Shown here: in pieces, positions 50,966 to 61,169 of the stretch
How positions within the stretch are numbered: the first letter of the stretch is position 1
How the letters are laid out: the number at the start of each line of letters is the position of its first letter
Origin: JACDAE01 sp963717195
Lineage (GTDB): Bacteria > Chloroflexota > Ktedonobacteria > Ktedonobacterales > Ktedonobacteraceae
Direction: 5' to 3'
DNA length: 64,000 bases
Assembly: GCA_963717195.1 (NCBI GenBank)
Contig: CAVQVR010000021.1
Location: 806,001 to 870,000, forward strand
Program-made: the position numbers and the translations under genes
The notes under the pieces: generated by a model
Database searches by the model: none
The model's input: only the letters and a program-made list of their open reading frames with translations
Told to the model about the DNA's origin: nothing

Positions 50966-53167
50966 ATGGAAACATCGGAGCAGTTTTGTGAGAACTGTGG
51001 AGCTGCAAATCCTGCAACGGCGCATTTCTGCCAGTACTGCGCTGCGCCGCTCCCTTTCAAATATATAACAGGCGCTTTACCTGAGCAAACTCTGCTCAAT
51101 AGCCGCTATCAACTAGAGACCCGTATTGGTCAGGGTGGAATGGGTGCTGTCTATAAAGCTATTGATACTCGTTTCAACAATCGTCCAATTGCGATTAAAG
51201 AGATGAGCCGCGCTGGCCTGCCACCTAATCGTATCCAGGAGGCCGAGGAATCTTTTGAGCACGAGGCGCATCTACTGGCAGACCTTCTGCATCCCAACCT
51301 GCCGCGTATCTATGATCACTTTACTGAGGATGAGCGCTCCTACCTGGTCATGGATTTCATTGAGGGGCAGACGTTAGAGGATTACTACGAAAAGGCCGGG
51401 GGGAGCCCCTTGCCATTGGATCGGGTGCTCAACTGGGGAGAACAGATCTGTGATGTGCTGAGCTATCTGCATACCCATCAGCCTCCCATTATCTTCCGTG
51501 ATCTCAAACCTTCTAACGTTATGATTAGCGAGAGTGGGCATGTCTATCTGATCGATTTTGGTATTGCTCGCATCTTTAAACCTGGTCAATCTCACGATAC
51601 CGTTGCGCTTGGTTCGCCCGGCTTTGCAGCTCCTGAGCAATATGGCAAGGCACAGAGCACACCCCGCTCCGATATCTATAGCCTGGGAACCCTGCTTCAC
51701 TGCCTACTTACGGGCGTCGATCCAAGCGAACAGCCATTTTTCTTCAGACCGGCTTCGGAGTTGAATCCGGCTATTCCACGTGAGCTGGAACAGTTGCTGC
51801 AACAGATGGTGGAGATGGACGCAGATAAGCGCCCGGCCAGTGCTCAGGATGTAGTCAAAGTACTACGCCACGTAGAACAGCAGCGTGTCAGCGGTACTCT
51901 GGTAACTGCAACAAGAGACACGACGCGCACGACAACGAAGGGAAGCCAGTTGTTGCAGGATGCCTACACACTTTATACGCAAAAACGTAGCCGTGATGCA
52001 GTCGCTATCTATGACCAGGCTTTACAGACCGAGAGCCTGAATCCGCAAGCCTGGCAGGGTCGAGGTCTTGCTCTGGCACTCAATGGCCGCCATCGCGAGG
52101 CGTTAGAGTCGTTCGACCACGCTCTACGACTGGACCCGGGCCTGATTACTTCACTGAATGGCAAAGGAACGGCGCTGAACATGCTTCATCGCAACAAGGA
52201 AGCGCTGGAGGTCTTTGATAAAGCCGTACTATTGGAACCAGATAATGCAGTTTCATGGAATGGCAAGGGAGCCGTGTTAAGCGCTTTGAACCAGGCAGAC
52301 CAGGCTCTAACGTCATTTGATATTGCCCTTCACTTTGATATGCGTATGGCGCAGGCGTGGAACAATAAGGGGCTAGTGTTGCGCCAGTTGAAGCGCTATG
52401 CAGAGGCGTTGCGAGCGTTCGAGCAAGCACTTTCCTTTGATCGTAATAATATAAGCTACTGGAATGGGAAAGGACTCGTCCTGTATGAGATGGGACGCCT
52501 CAAAGAGGCAATGCAGGCGTATCAGGAAGCAATCAATCGCAATCCCGATTATGCACCCGCTCTGTACGGTATTGGGAATGTATTCTATACACAACATAAA
52601 TACAAAAGTGCTCTTGATCATTATGATCGAGCCGTCAAGAGCGATTCCCGCTTTGTGAAGGCATGGGATAAGCGTGGGAATGTGCTGGGTGATATGGAGC
52701 GCTTTTCCAATGCGTTGGATTCGTATGAGCAGGCGTTGCGTATTGATCCGCGCTATGCTCCTGCCTGGAACGGCAAGGCGAGCGTGCTGTGTCAATTGGA
52801 GCGTTTTGAGGAAGCCCTGCGGGCATATGAGCAGGCACTACGTCTCAATCCGAATGCTCCGCAAGCCTGGAATGGCAAAGGTAATGCCTATTATCAATTA
52901 GGTGATTATCAAAATGCCCTGGCGGCATACGAGCGGGCATGGCGGCTCAATCCCAAAATGGCTTCGGCCCTTCATAATATGTCGCTTGTATTAAAGCAAC
53001 TGCATCGCTACGACGAGGCGCTGGATGCTGCCGAATCCGCGCTCCGCCTGGCTCCTAACGACCCGGATAACTGGCAACGTAAAGCAGAGGCACTGAGAAA
53101 ACTGCGTCGTGGTAAAGAAGCTCGTGCTGCCGAGGCAGAAGTCGTGCGCTGGCGTAGTGGAGCATAA
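50966..53167 (+). CDS. Ser/Thr protein kinase with N-terminal zinc ribbon and TPR repeats
   Basis: 733 residues. FCENCGAANPATAHFCQYC (8-26) is a double zinc ribbon. Kinase domain about 45-305: IGQGGMGAVYKA, AIKEMSR, FRDLKPSNVMI (Phe instead of the usual His in HRD), LIDFGIAR, GSPGFAAPEQYG. From about 325 to the end are some ten TPR units (AWNGKGLVLYEMGRLKEAMQAYQ and similar), a protein-binding scaffold. There is no membrane segment, so it is cytoplasmic, unlike the other two kinases here. ATG 50966. Confidence 0.88.
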   Translation: METSEQFCENCGAANPATAHFCQYCAAPLPFKYITGALPEQTLLNSRYQLETRIGQGGMGAVYKAIDTRFNNRPIAIKEMSRAGLPPNRIQEAEESFEHEAHLLADLLHPNLPRIYDHFTEDERSYLVMDFIEGQTLEDYYEKAGGSPLPLDRVLNWGEQICDVLSYLHTHQPPIIFRDLKPSNVMISESGHVYLIDFGIARIFKPGQSHDTVALGSPGFAAPEQYGKAQSTPRSDIYSLGTLLHCLLTGVDPSEQPFFFRPASELNPAIPRELEQLLQQMVEMDADKRPASAQDVVKVLRHVEQQRVSGTLVTATRDTTRTTTKGSQLLQDAYTLYTQKRSRDAVAIYDQALQTESLNPQAWQGRGLALALNGRHREALESFDHALRLDPGLITSLNGKGTALNMLHRNKEALEVFDKAVLLEPDNAVSWNGKGAVLSALNQADQALTSFDIALHFDMRMAQAWNNKGLVLRQLKRYAEALRAFEQALSFDRNNISYWNGKGLVLYEMGRLKEAMQAYQEAINRNPDYAPALYGIGNVFYTQHKYKSALDHYDRAVKSDSRFVKAWDKRGNVLGDMERFSNALDSYEQALRIDPRYAPAWNGKASVLCQLERFEEALRAYEQALRLNPNAPQAWNGKGNAYYQLGDYQNALAAYERAWRLNPKMASALHNMSLVLKQLHRYDEALDAAESALRLAPNDPDNWQRKAEALRKLRRGKEARAAEAEVVRWRSGA

Positions 53168-53182
53168 TGCGTTGTGAGTAAC

Positions 53183-53205
53183 GCCGAACTTTTGAAAAGT
53201 TCGGC
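53183..53205 (+). terminator. Hairpin after the TPR kinase
   Basis: GCCGAACTTTT and AAAAGTTCGGC are complementary around one base, so the real loop takes a few of the A/T pairs. A second, looser inverted repeat (53231-53310, CCTCGCGCCTGCGGC against GCCGCTTGCGGCGAGGCG) follows. There is no T run. Confidence 0.4.
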
Positions 53206-53322
53206 AAACCGCTTCTGCCGTTCGTGGCCGGATGCCTCGCGCCTGCGGCACTCGCAAATGGAAGAAAACACTTTTCAGAAGAGGCGAGCCGCTTGCGGCG
53301 AGGCGTCCAGGCATTACTCACA

Positions 53323-53814
53323 TTAAAGCCTGGATACCGTCTGGTTATCGATAACAATCACCTTTTCATCGTAGTGTAGCACCGCATCCGCGCTGAGAAT
53401 TTCGCGCCGATTCGAACGCTTAGAGTTATCCGTCACCTCATAACCAGCAACCCTTAATGCGTTAATCGGTACAGTGCCAATGAGTATCTCTGCAATAACG
53501 CCTACCTCTTTATCACTTTCGCTCCTCACTGCAGAATTAAGCAGACTACTACCCAGAGGAAACGGTGGAATTCTCGTCGTCAGCATCTGTTCACTATCGA
53601 TGATCACCGCGTCATTTACAATATCTTTGATAGCGTTTGCAGGTAGTGCGTTAATGCCTGCGAGCCGTGTGTGTACGCTCAGCGCATATATTGAATTCGT
53701 GCCTGGCTGAAAATAAAAATCCTCGACCGTGCCAGCATTTTTCCCCTCAGAGGGAATAGCGACTTTCAGTCCGTGCAATTCTGACCATTTTCTGATGTTC
53801 TTCTCGTTAGGCAT
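53323..53814 (-). CDS. PRC-barrel domain protein
   Basis: 163 residues with two PRC-barrel-like units, one at about 10-75 (LHGLKVAIPSEGKNAGTVEDFYFQPGTNSIYALSV) and one at about 95-160. PRC barrels occur in RNA-processing and photosynthetic proteins; no specific function is inferred. ATG 53814 follows AAAGGAG. Confidence 0.8.
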   Translation of the reverse strand: MPNEKNIRKWSELHGLKVAIPSEGKNAGTVEDFYFQPGTNSIYALSVHTRLAGINALPANAIKDIVNDAVIIDSEQMLTTRIPPFPLGSSLLNSAVRSESDKEVGVIAEILIGTVPINALRVAGYEVTDNSKRSNRREILSADAVLHYDEKVIVIDNQTVSRL

Positions 53815-53995
53815 GTGGAAACTCCTTTACAGATAATCACAATAGTTATCCCTATTCTTTTAGTATTGATTGGTTGTTTGCTTATTCAGGCTGAAATAGT
53901 ACAACCATCGGCAGACTGTGATATAAACAGACGCTAATTTAAATTCTACATCGTCTGGTCTTTCAAGGGAAGGTGGGACCTCTACTCTCGTTAAG

Positions 53996-54640
53996 TTACC
54001 TTGCATCCCTCGCCAGGATCGGATTGGGTTTTGCAAATGGCCCCGCTTTATACAGATCATCGCGGTTCCACAATGCCTGGAACGTTGCGGCGGTTGATGC
54101 GATAGTCAGCCAGATCGTAAGCGTAGCCAGCGAGAGCGCAACCTTCGTGTCTTTAAGCTTGAAAATGGATACGATAACGCTGGCAATCGTCAGGAAGAAC
54201 ATGCTTATGGTGAGAAAGAAGGCGTTGATAGGTGAGCGCAGACTAAAATAGGCTGCGCTGAAGAGCACATAGTTGAGCCAGGAAACTGCCTGTAATGCAA
54301 GATAGGAGTCGCGCCCTGGAGCATCCTCTGGCATGTTCAAAACACGCAGATTCCCATAGATTGTCGAGATGTTGTTGATCGTCCAGGCAGGCCCAAAGAC
54401 CCATGATGGCGGTGTAATAACCGACTGCTTGAGCATTTTGAAGTAAGACACATCTCCAAAAACTGCCTCACGTAAATTGTTGCTCTTATTTCCACGCACT
54501 TTACTGGTGAGGCCTGAAAGGCCAAAGGTAAGCACCTGCACGACAATATAGAATATTATTCCGTGATACCAGTGCCACTTCTGTGACTGGTTACGCGTAA
54601 TCTGCTCGACCATAGCGTGCGTTTTACTGGCTACAGACAT
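53996..54640 (-). CDS. TspO/MBR-family membrane protein
   Basis: 214 residues, about five membrane helices. The diagnostic PPSWVFGPAWTINN segment matches the TspO PPxWxFxPxW motif, and a later WLTIASTAATFQALWN matches its last helix. TspO proteins bind tetrapyrroles and cholesterol-like ligands. It is longer than the usual 160 residues, with an extended N-terminus. Start ATG 54640. Confidence 0.78.
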   Translation of the reverse strand: MSVASKTHAMVEQITRNQSQKWHWYHGIIFYIVVQVLTFGLSGLTSKVRGNKSNNLREAVFGDVSYFKMLKQSVITPPSWVFGPAWTINNISTIYGNLRVLNMPEDAPGRDSYLALQAVSWLNYVLFSAAYFSLRSPINAFFLTISMFFLTIASVIVSIFKLKDTKVALSLATLTIWLTIASTAATFQALWNRDDLYKAGPFAKPNPILARDAR

Positions 54641-54776
54641 AGATCACTCTCCTTTATAGACATAATCCTGACACTTAACACTTCTGAAAGAGACATTACA
54701 GTCTACTTGTATGACGTTAATGCTGGAGAAAATGAGTACTATCTGCGCAAGATTGCTTTTTTTAATTTCACATCTT

Positions 54777-55415
54777 CTATAATGTTTGTAAAAAACGGCT
54801 CACGATGGCCTGTACTTCTTCAAGACGCCCCTGAAAGAAGTGATCTGCGCCTTCGATGGCAACCATACTTTTTGGAGCTGGAACCTGTTCAAACCATTGG
54901 ACCGTCTGGTCGTAAGGAGCAGTGTCATCTTCTGTACCATGAATGATAAGCTTCGGTTTGTGACAGCCCTGCAGAGTATCTTCCTCAAACCAGCGTGCAG
55001 GAACGCCCAGACCGATCATAGCCTGTGCACGATCATCGTTTGCCGCTACGCGTAGTCCCACATACGATCCAAAAGAGAAGCCAGCAATAATGACAGGAAC
55101 ACCAGGATAACGACGGCTTAGAAACTCTAATGCATAGCGTACGTCATCCATCTCGCCGCGCCCTTCATCGTAGATGCCCATACTTCGTCCGACGCCACGA
55201 AAATTGAACCGTAATGCCGGGATATTCTGTGCCTGTAATGTTTGTGCAACCTTAAAAACTACTTTATTATGCATCGTTCCCCCATAAAGCGGGTGCGGAT
55301 GACAGATAACGCTGGTATAATGAGGCCGAGCACCTGCCTCTTCAGGTTTAAGAATGCCTTCCAGGTGTCCTGTAGAGGTTGGTATATTAACTTGTAATAT
55401 CTGGCTGGTTACCAT
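54777..55415 (-). CDS. Alpha/beta-fold hydrolase (dienelactone hydrolase-like)
   Basis: About 212 residues. CHPHPLYGGTMHNKVV is the oxyanion-side motif of this group, GFSFGSYVGLR carries the nucleophile Ser, HGTEDDTAP the Asp and ADHFFQG the His. ATG 55415 follows AGGA. Substrate unknown. Confidence 0.85.
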   Translation of the reverse strand: MVTSQILQVNIPTSTGHLEGILKPEEAGARPHYTSVICHPHPLYGGTMHNKVVFKVAQTLQAQNIPALRFNFRGVGRSMGIYDEGRGEMDDVRYALEFLSRRYPGVPVIIAGFSFGSYVGLRVAANDDRAQAMIGLGVPARWFEEDTLQGCHKPKLIIHGTEDDTAPYDQTVQWFEQVPAPKSMVAIEGADHFFQGRLEEVQAIVSRFLQTL

Positions 55416-55872
55416 GCTGATTCCTGTTCTTATTGCGTTCACATCATCCATATGAACCGTACATTCTTGTGGATCAGACTACACTTTTAGCTGCAGCTTC
55501 AGGCTCCCAACAAGCTCTCTCAAGCCTCGTTGGCAGGCTCCTGACAGCAGTAATTCCAATCTTCTCACCTGGAAATCTCTCGTTCCTATCCCGCTTTTTT
55601 CAACGCACGGCAGCGACATGAGAGAAACCAGAGGTGAGTATGCATACAAGGATCATCATATGACACCCACTCCACCTCGTCAACGGGAATGGACATTTCG
55701 ACGCATCGTGGCTGAGTTGCCATTTATCCCAGCAACCTTCAATCATTTCCTGCTCTCCCCTCTCCAGGAAGCGTCACAGGCAACAAAGGAATGACGCCTT
55801 CACTTCACCTGAAGTGACGAGACAGAGGTGGTGTCCACCTCGCGCGTTGCGGCAGCATTGAAAGACGATCAA
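55416..55872. other. Intergenic region with one possible 44-codon ORF
   Basis: ATG at 55660 opens a 44-codon frame ending at 55794 (MTPTPPRQREWTFRRIVAELPFIP at its start), with no clear ribosome site. It may be a small protein or a remnant. Nothing else here can be supported. Confidence 0.3.
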
Positions 55873-57309
55873 TCATGTGGGATATCTTCCTCGCGCCACA
55901 TCCTGCAAGATCTCCCCAGCGGCACGCGCGCCCTCCCTGGCTGCCCCTTCCATAAAGCCCTGGAACTCGACCGAGCAGTGTTCACCTGCGAAGTGAATGC
56001 GTCCCTGGCACACGCCCTCGTAGCCACCGAAGTGGGTATACTGTCCAACACGCCAACAGGCGTAACTACCCAGAAGAAAAGGGTCACCGGTGGGATAGCT
56101 CAACGCCGCCTTGCCGATATAGTGGGCGCTGATGCCAGGGAAGACAGACTCCAATTGCTGCAAGCAGTTCTGGGCATATTGCTGAAGATTTGGGGAGTCA
56201 TCCGTCGTGGAATAGGCCGTCGCTGGCGCATATGCGGCTCCTCGGTGTCCGCTCGTATAATCGACTAGCAACCCCGTTGCGCCGGTTTGACCAAGGGACG
56301 TGTCCCAGAGCGTCTGAATATCCAGGTCGGTAATGACAAATCCATTGTCCGGGTGAGGCCAGGGGCCATTCTCGTACCAGTAAGGCCGATCAAACTGTAA
56401 GAAGAGCTTGGAGATCGTGCCGTAGCCCAGTTCTTCAATGGCAATCTGCTTGAGCGGATCAAATCCGGCCTGCCGATAATCGATATGACGTAAGGTGCTA
56501 AACGGGAGCGCGAGAATCGCATAGTCGCAGTGCACTTTCAGGGTGCTACCAGCAGCAGAGAACGTCAAGGTGAGCGAAGCATCACTCGTTCGTTCAAGCG
56601 CCACCAGTCGGTGGCCCAAATGGAGACACCCTTGCGGCAGACTGCGGGCAAGAGCCAGCGGCAGTTGCTCGTTGCCTCCCACAATCTTGCAACTGGCTTG
56701 CATCGACCCGAAAATGGTCGAACTACCTGCCGGGTCTGGCGAGCCAAACAGGTACACCAGATTGAGAGCACTTTGCTCACGGGTATCCAGACCGTACAAA
56801 CCGGTACAGGCAGTCTCCAAGAGATGACCCACTGGCACATCATGACCGCCCTCGACATACTGCTCAATCCACTCATACACACTGAGATGATCGAGCCTCA
56901 CCCCTTCCGGGGTAAAGTGCGCATGGGTCGTCGGGAAACCCGCTTCCTGGAACTGTTGTTGTAAAAGGGGTGCGAAAGCCTGAAAGTCCTCGTCCAGGTC
57001 TTCCACACGATAATAGCGATCGCGGAAATACAGAACACTTCGTGTCCGGTCCGTTCTGCCGCCTCCCAGGTCAATGGTGCGAAGGCCGAAACGCTTGATC
57101 AATTGGTGCATGGTTTCATGGTTAGCGTCAATGAATTCCCCACACCACTCGCTGACCATCCCATCTGCCCAGGAAATGACATTAGAGTGCATGCGACCGC
57201 CGATGCGATCGGACGCTTCGTAGATGGTACATGAGAGACCGGCGTCCTGCAAGGTGAGAGCGGCGTTGAGTCCCGCAATGCCCGCTCCAACAACAGCGAT
57301 TTGGGCCAT
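55873..57309 (-). CDS. Flavin-containing amine oxidase
   Basis: 478 residues. The FAD-binding Rossmann motif is AVVGAGIAGLNAALTL, then YEASDRIGGRM, and the C-terminal FAD motif is FAGEHCSVEFQGFMEGAAREG. It belongs to the monoamine oxidase/tryptophan 2-monooxygenase-like superfamily; the amine is unknown. This region looks more G+C-rich than its neighbours. ATG 57309. Confidence 0.9.
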   Translation of the reverse strand: MAQIAVVGAGIAGLNAALTLQDAGLSCTIYEASDRIGGRMHSNVISWADGMVSEWCGEFIDANHETMHQLIKRFGLRTIDLGGGRTDRTRSVLYFRDRYYRVEDLDEDFQAFAPLLQQQFQEAGFPTTHAHFTPEGVRLDHLSVYEWIEQYVEGGHDVPVGHLLETACTGLYGLDTREQSALNLVYLFGSPDPAGSSTIFGSMQASCKIVGGNEQLPLALARSLPQGCLHLGHRLVALERTSDASLTLTFSAAGSTLKVHCDYAILALPFSTLRHIDYRQAGFDPLKQIAIEELGYGTISKLFLQFDRPYWYENGPWPHPDNGFVITDLDIQTLWDTSLGQTGATGLLVDYTSGHRGAAYAPATAYSTTDDSPNLQQYAQNCLQQLESVFPGISAHYIGKAALSYPTGDPFLLGSYACWRVGQYTHFGGYEGVCQGRIHFAGEHCSVEFQGFMEGAAREGARAAGEILQDVARGRYPT

Positions 57310-57366
57310 GGTTCTTCTCCTCTAGAGGTTCACAAGAGATGGATGAACAGTAATACGAAGACGCTC

Positions 57367-57924
57367 TCACTGGTCCCGAGGCTTGTTCTCCGACTGGGAG
57401 AGCTCAAGGGCAAGGTAGGTCACGTTATCCCATGCGTTGTGGATGCCGATGAACAGGAGCAGGATCGTTGCCGCTCCGATGACGAAGAGTGCCAGCAGCG
57501 GATTACCTGGAAGCACTATCGCTGCGACGACGAGGGCCGTGTAGGAGACCAGAGGAAAGACAGTATGCCAGAGCCAGTCTTCCAGTACTGGTTGGTAGTC
57601 CTTCTGACGGCGTGCCCGCCGTAGCACGATAACGACGTAGCTCACCCCTACGAGACCCGCAAGACCGAGCAGCAGACTAACATTCCAGAGCGCCTGCCAC
57701 GGCGCACTGAGAAGCGCAGCGACCAGGAGCGCTGCGCAAAAATGCATGACGTTTGGGGTGTTGAAGGTCGCAAACGCCTCACTGGACGGCGACACGCGTC
57801 CCCGCACCCCTGCAATCAAGGTGACCACTATGAACATCAAGCCCGTCAGCGTCGCGGCAGCGGAGCCGATGATGACATAAAAGTTTTGCCAGATGGCAAG
57901 CGGTGACAGCACAGCCTCTTGCAT
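57367..57924 (-). CDS. Hypothetical membrane protein (four helices)
   Basis: About 185 residues from ATG 57924, which follows GGGAGGAG. Four hydrophobic helices: FYVIIGSAAATLTGLMFIVVTLIAGV, FCAALLVAALLSAPW, VSLLLGLAGLVGVSYVVIVL, LVSYTALVVAAIVLP plus a terminal LFVIGAATILLLFIG. No family assigned. It is upstream of the amine oxidase on the same strand. The longer frame to 58149 has no ribosome site. Confidence 0.7.
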   Translation of the reverse strand: MQEAVLSPLAIWQNFYVIIGSAAATLTGLMFIVVTLIAGVRGRVSPSSEAFATFNTPNVMHFCAALLVAALLSAPWQALWNVSLLLGLAGLVGVSYVVIVLRRARRQKDYQPVLEDWLWHTVFPLVSYTALVVAAIVLPGNPLLALFVIGAATILLLFIGIHNAWDNVTYLALELSQSENKPRDQ

Positions 57925-58085
57925 GATGGCTCCTCCCTTCCAGGCCAATGCCAATGGGAGACGGCTCATCCGCGAGAGCCGAGGGGCGGATGAGGCCCAA
58001 TTGGACAAGTTTTCATCAAAAAGCAACACCTGGCGGCGTTGGTAGGGCTCACTCCGTCTTTCTGAGGAAGAAATGTCCCTACCCT

Positions 58086-58265
58086 TCATCCTATCACATC
58101 TCTCATTAGAGAGCCTGCGGATGAGCCATATTTCGCTTCTTTGTGCCAAATTAGAGGGAAATAAGCAAATAGAAAGGTGTATAAATCCTGCCCTTGTCCG
58201 TTTGAGAGCAAGATTTCGAGAAGTTTTTTCTGTTCGACTTCTCGTATACTGTTTTTACGTGGCAT
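58086..58265 (-). CDS. Possible 59-residue protein
   Basis: Reads PRKNSIREVEQKKLLEILLS and then a short hydrophobic part; no family known to me and a weak ribosome site. It may be a remnant of a longer gene. The rest of the 57925-58329 gap shows nothing else. Confidence 0.25.
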   Translation of the reverse strand: MPRKNSIREVEQKKLLEILLSNGQGQDLYTFLFAYFPLIWHKEAKYGSSAGSLMRDVIG

Positions 58266-58329
58266 TGTGCCATATAGAAACAGGAGCACAGAGGTTCTGT
58301 AAGCGATAAGCACGAACTCAGGAGGAACG

Positions 58330-58746
58330 ATGCAAACCCAACTTAACCCATACCTTAGCTTTAAAGCCAACGCTCGCGAAGCCATGGAATTTTACAAAAC
58401 CGTCTTTGGTGGCAAACTTACGGTGAGCACATTCAAAGAATTCAACGCATCTCAAGATCCGAGCGAAGACAACAAAATTATGCACGCTCAGTTGGAAGCC
58501 GACAACGGCATTACCTTTATGGCTTCCGACACGCCGGACCGTATGGAATATCAAGCTGGGACGAACTATAGCATGTCACTAAGTGGTGACAACGAAGCAG
58601 AATTAAAGGGCTATTTCGAGAAACTTTCGACTGGTGGCAACATAACAATGCCACTTGAGAAAGCTCCATGGGGTGATACGTTTGGCATGCTCACTGACAA
58701 GTTTGGTGTGGCGTAGCTCGTGAACATTGCGGGTCAAAAAGCCTAA
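58330..58746 (+). CDS. VOC/PhnB-like (glyoxalase-fold) protein with a terminal nonsense codon
   Basis: The main ORF runs to TAG at 58714-58716 (128 residues): PYLSFKANAREAMEFYKTVFGGKL opening and EKAPWGDTFGMLTDKFGV near the end, both family hallmarks. After TAG the same frame gives LVNIAGQKA and then TAA at 58744-58746. PhnB-like proteins normally end FGVxWxVNI, so TAG has probably replaced TGG (Trp). The product loses about 11 residues including the last beta strand and may still fold. It is followed by a strong terminator. Confidence 0.85.
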
Positions 58747-58766
58747 CATCTCTGTGGGAGCGGCAC

Positions 58767-58804
58767 CAGGAAAAAAGCTCACTGTAAGGTAAGCTTTTTT
58801 CCTG
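58767..58804. terminator. Bidirectional terminator after the VOC gene
   Basis: CAGGAAAAAAGCT (58767-58779) pairs perfectly with AGCTTTTTTCCTG (58792-58804), giving U-rich tails on both strands. Confidence 0.75.
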
Positions 58805-58814
58805 TGTCGTCTGA

Positions 58815-59549
58815 CTAGCTGGCACGAACCCAGGCCGGGTCTGTCCTCGAAAGCACTCGCGCCGTCACTGTGACAATCGCCATGACGATAAGGGCAATTA
58901 CGAGCGGAGCGATGATGGAAACGTGAAAGATCAGCAGGCTTCCAACGAATGCACCCCCCAACATGGCCGCCACCGCAATCAAGCGACGACCTGCTTTCGA
59001 TCCACTTCCTCCTGCGATCCGACTGTCTGCGGAGATGCCGACAATGGTCAAGGTGAGAACAGTCGTCGTCAGGTCGGGCACAGCGAGCTTGCGGGCGGTG
59101 GCGTTTTGGAGTCCCATCGCAATACCGAGCACAATGATAAGGCCATAACTATAGCCTCCTGGCACTGGATTTTTGGATAGCGCGGCCAGAACTACCGAGA
59201 CACTCAGTAAGAGCGTTTGAAGCGCGGCGGCGGTGCTAAGGAGATGCCCCCGGTGCTGGCCAAAGCGCGATCCAAGGAATCCCCCGCCGAAAGAACCGAG
59301 AACAAAGGAGCCCAACGCCACCAGAGAGGCAGGAATCGAGAATCCAGATGCACCGGCCAGAGCAAACGCCAGGAACACGACGTTGCCAGTCATGTTGGCA
59401 ACAAAGACGTGGCCTAAAACCAGATAGCTAAACGCGTCAACCAGCCCAGTGACCAACGTCATGGCTACCAGGAGCGGAGGCAGTGGACCGTGCTTGACCT
59501 CACCACGCGGAACGAGAGTCTGACGGACTTCCGTGAAGAAGGTATTCAT
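58815..59549 (-). CDS. DUF1275/YoaK-family membrane protein
   Basis: About 244 residues from ATG 59549, which follows AGGAG. Six or so helices; VTGLVDAFSYLVLGHVFVANMTGNVVFL and GLQNATARKLAVPDLTTTVLTLT are DUF1275 signatures. Function unknown, perhaps transport. The longer frame to 59660 is unsupported; 59550-59811 holds no gene. Confidence 0.85.
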   Translation of the reverse strand: MNTFFTEVRQTLVPRGEVKHGPLPPLLVAMTLVTGLVDAFSYLVLGHVFVANMTGNVVFLAFALAGASGFSIPASLVALGSFVLGSFGGGFLGSRFGQHRGHLLSTAAALQTLLLSVSVVLAALSKNPVPGGYSYGLIIVLGIAMGLQNATARKLAVPDLTTTVLTLTIVGISADSRIAGGSGSKAGRRLIAVAAMLGGAFVGSLLIFHVSIIAPLVIALIVMAIVTVTARVLSRTDPAWVRAS

Positions 59550-59811
59550 AAAACGAGCACTCCTGCGAAAAATGGATTGGTGAGAGAACATGGGCGCGAT
59601 TGATAAGCTCCCATATCTCATGTTACCCCTGATATAGCAAATACATATGCATCTTAGCACATACGTACACGCCTATTGCTTCTGGTTGGTGTGTCTGGTT
59701 GCTCTCCTGATGATGGTTATATAGTTGCGGTTCTGTCAAACTACGATCCACCAATGGCGGGACAGGTCGCGGTAGGATCTGGAAAATACTAAGGGACTCA
59801 AGAAATATTAA

Positions 59812-61104
59812 CTATCCTGGATAGCTGACGCTCGATACGCACTGTCCACAAACCACTTTTCCAAGGAAGGCAAGCGCTGAAGTTGGGTTTCCACGGCCTC
59901 CATTGCCTCCTTGGTCAGTTTGACACTGGTCTGATAGATACGTGTCACCAATCCGAGGACGGGATGTTTTCCTTTCCAAGTCATCGTGCTGGCATACTAG
60001 ATCACTGTGTCTACCGAGTCGAGTAAGGAACCATTCCAGTGCTGCTCTAAATTCCCCAACAGCGTTCGACAGGGTTCTATTTGCTATGGTAAGGCGGATA
60101 ATACGCCAGACGGACGGTGATCTGATATCGCTCCACAAATTCCAGCAAACGCTGCATAAACTGGGTGCGCCAACTGTGGTTCTCTGGGCCAGTATCCAGA
60201 TTGATGAGGAATGTCTTGATATGAGGAAAGCGTACACGCGCGGTCTCCCACCAATCGATCAGACGATCCGCCAGACAATCGAAAGAAAAACTCATCGGAG
60301 GCTGGGAGGAAATTTCCCACTGGTGTGACCGTGGTTGCTGGGTGAAAATCGTGATCGGCGGCTTTGGTGGCCACGAGACTTTTCCCCCACGTGCAAAGGG
60401 GCCAACCTTGACCGTCGCCTTCGCATCCATCGAGACCCATAAGGTCTGCTCATTAGCATCCACCTCCTCGTTGATCTGCTTCACTTGGGCAAAGATGGCA
60501 TCGGTTTCGGGCAGTTTTTTGGGGTTGGCTCTTGGCCATCTTCTTTGGGTCATACCCCAGTTCGTTGAGTTTGGTAGAGATCGTTTCCGCTGTGGGTAAT
60601 TCGTCCACACGATAGCCTTTTTGCGCAATCAACTAGCGGCGCACTTCCGTGGCCGTCAGGCGCATGGAGAGACGATTCGTGCGAAACTGCGGACCCGCTT
60701 GACTTTGCCCATCTACGATGGTGGTGATATTGGTGAGCAGATTGGGCAAATGCTCTTCACTGCGTTTGCGGCCTCGCCAGGAGAATGCATCAAGACAAAC
60801 GATCCTTTGCTCCAGTTCGTGCTGATCTTTGCGAATCGTCCCACGATTCCACACTAACTCCCGTTGCGCCAAGCGTGGACCTCCTTCTCGCCATTCACCC
60901 GGACTGCTTGTGCCAGAAACAGGCGGCGTGCGCTGCCTTGGAGATCGTTGGCCGTCTCTGTGAGTAACTCTTTGACGCGCCTATCACCAGCTCCATCTTT
61001 CCGCCTCCCAGAGCTTTTTGGCTCTCGTCTCTCATCTGTGGGACCTTTCGTTTGGCACCTTGCACAAGCTGGTCCAAAACGTCTACAATCATCTCAAGAG
61101 GCAT
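59812..61104 (-). pseudogene. Degenerate ISAzo13-family transposase
   Basis: Pieces of one leftward transposase in several frames. N-terminal GRKRSEEHLPNLLTNITTIVD (about 60780-60720), then AETISTKLNELGYDPKKMAKSQPQKT (about 60590-60510), the first catalytic Asp region SMDAKATVKVGPFARGGK (about 60440-60385), LINLDTGPENHSWRTQFMQRL (about 60200) with the second Asp, and YYPPYHSK (about 60080) before the Glu, which is lost in a different frame. Frame changes and missing segments rule out activity. A probable N-terminal helix-turn-helix piece lies at 60895-61104. Terminal inverted repeats were not found by eye. Confidence 0.8.
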
Positions 61105-61169
61105 TTTTCATGACAAGTGACGTTGCTCTCTATCCAGGGAAAGGTGCTCAGGAAAGAGAAAATGAAAGC

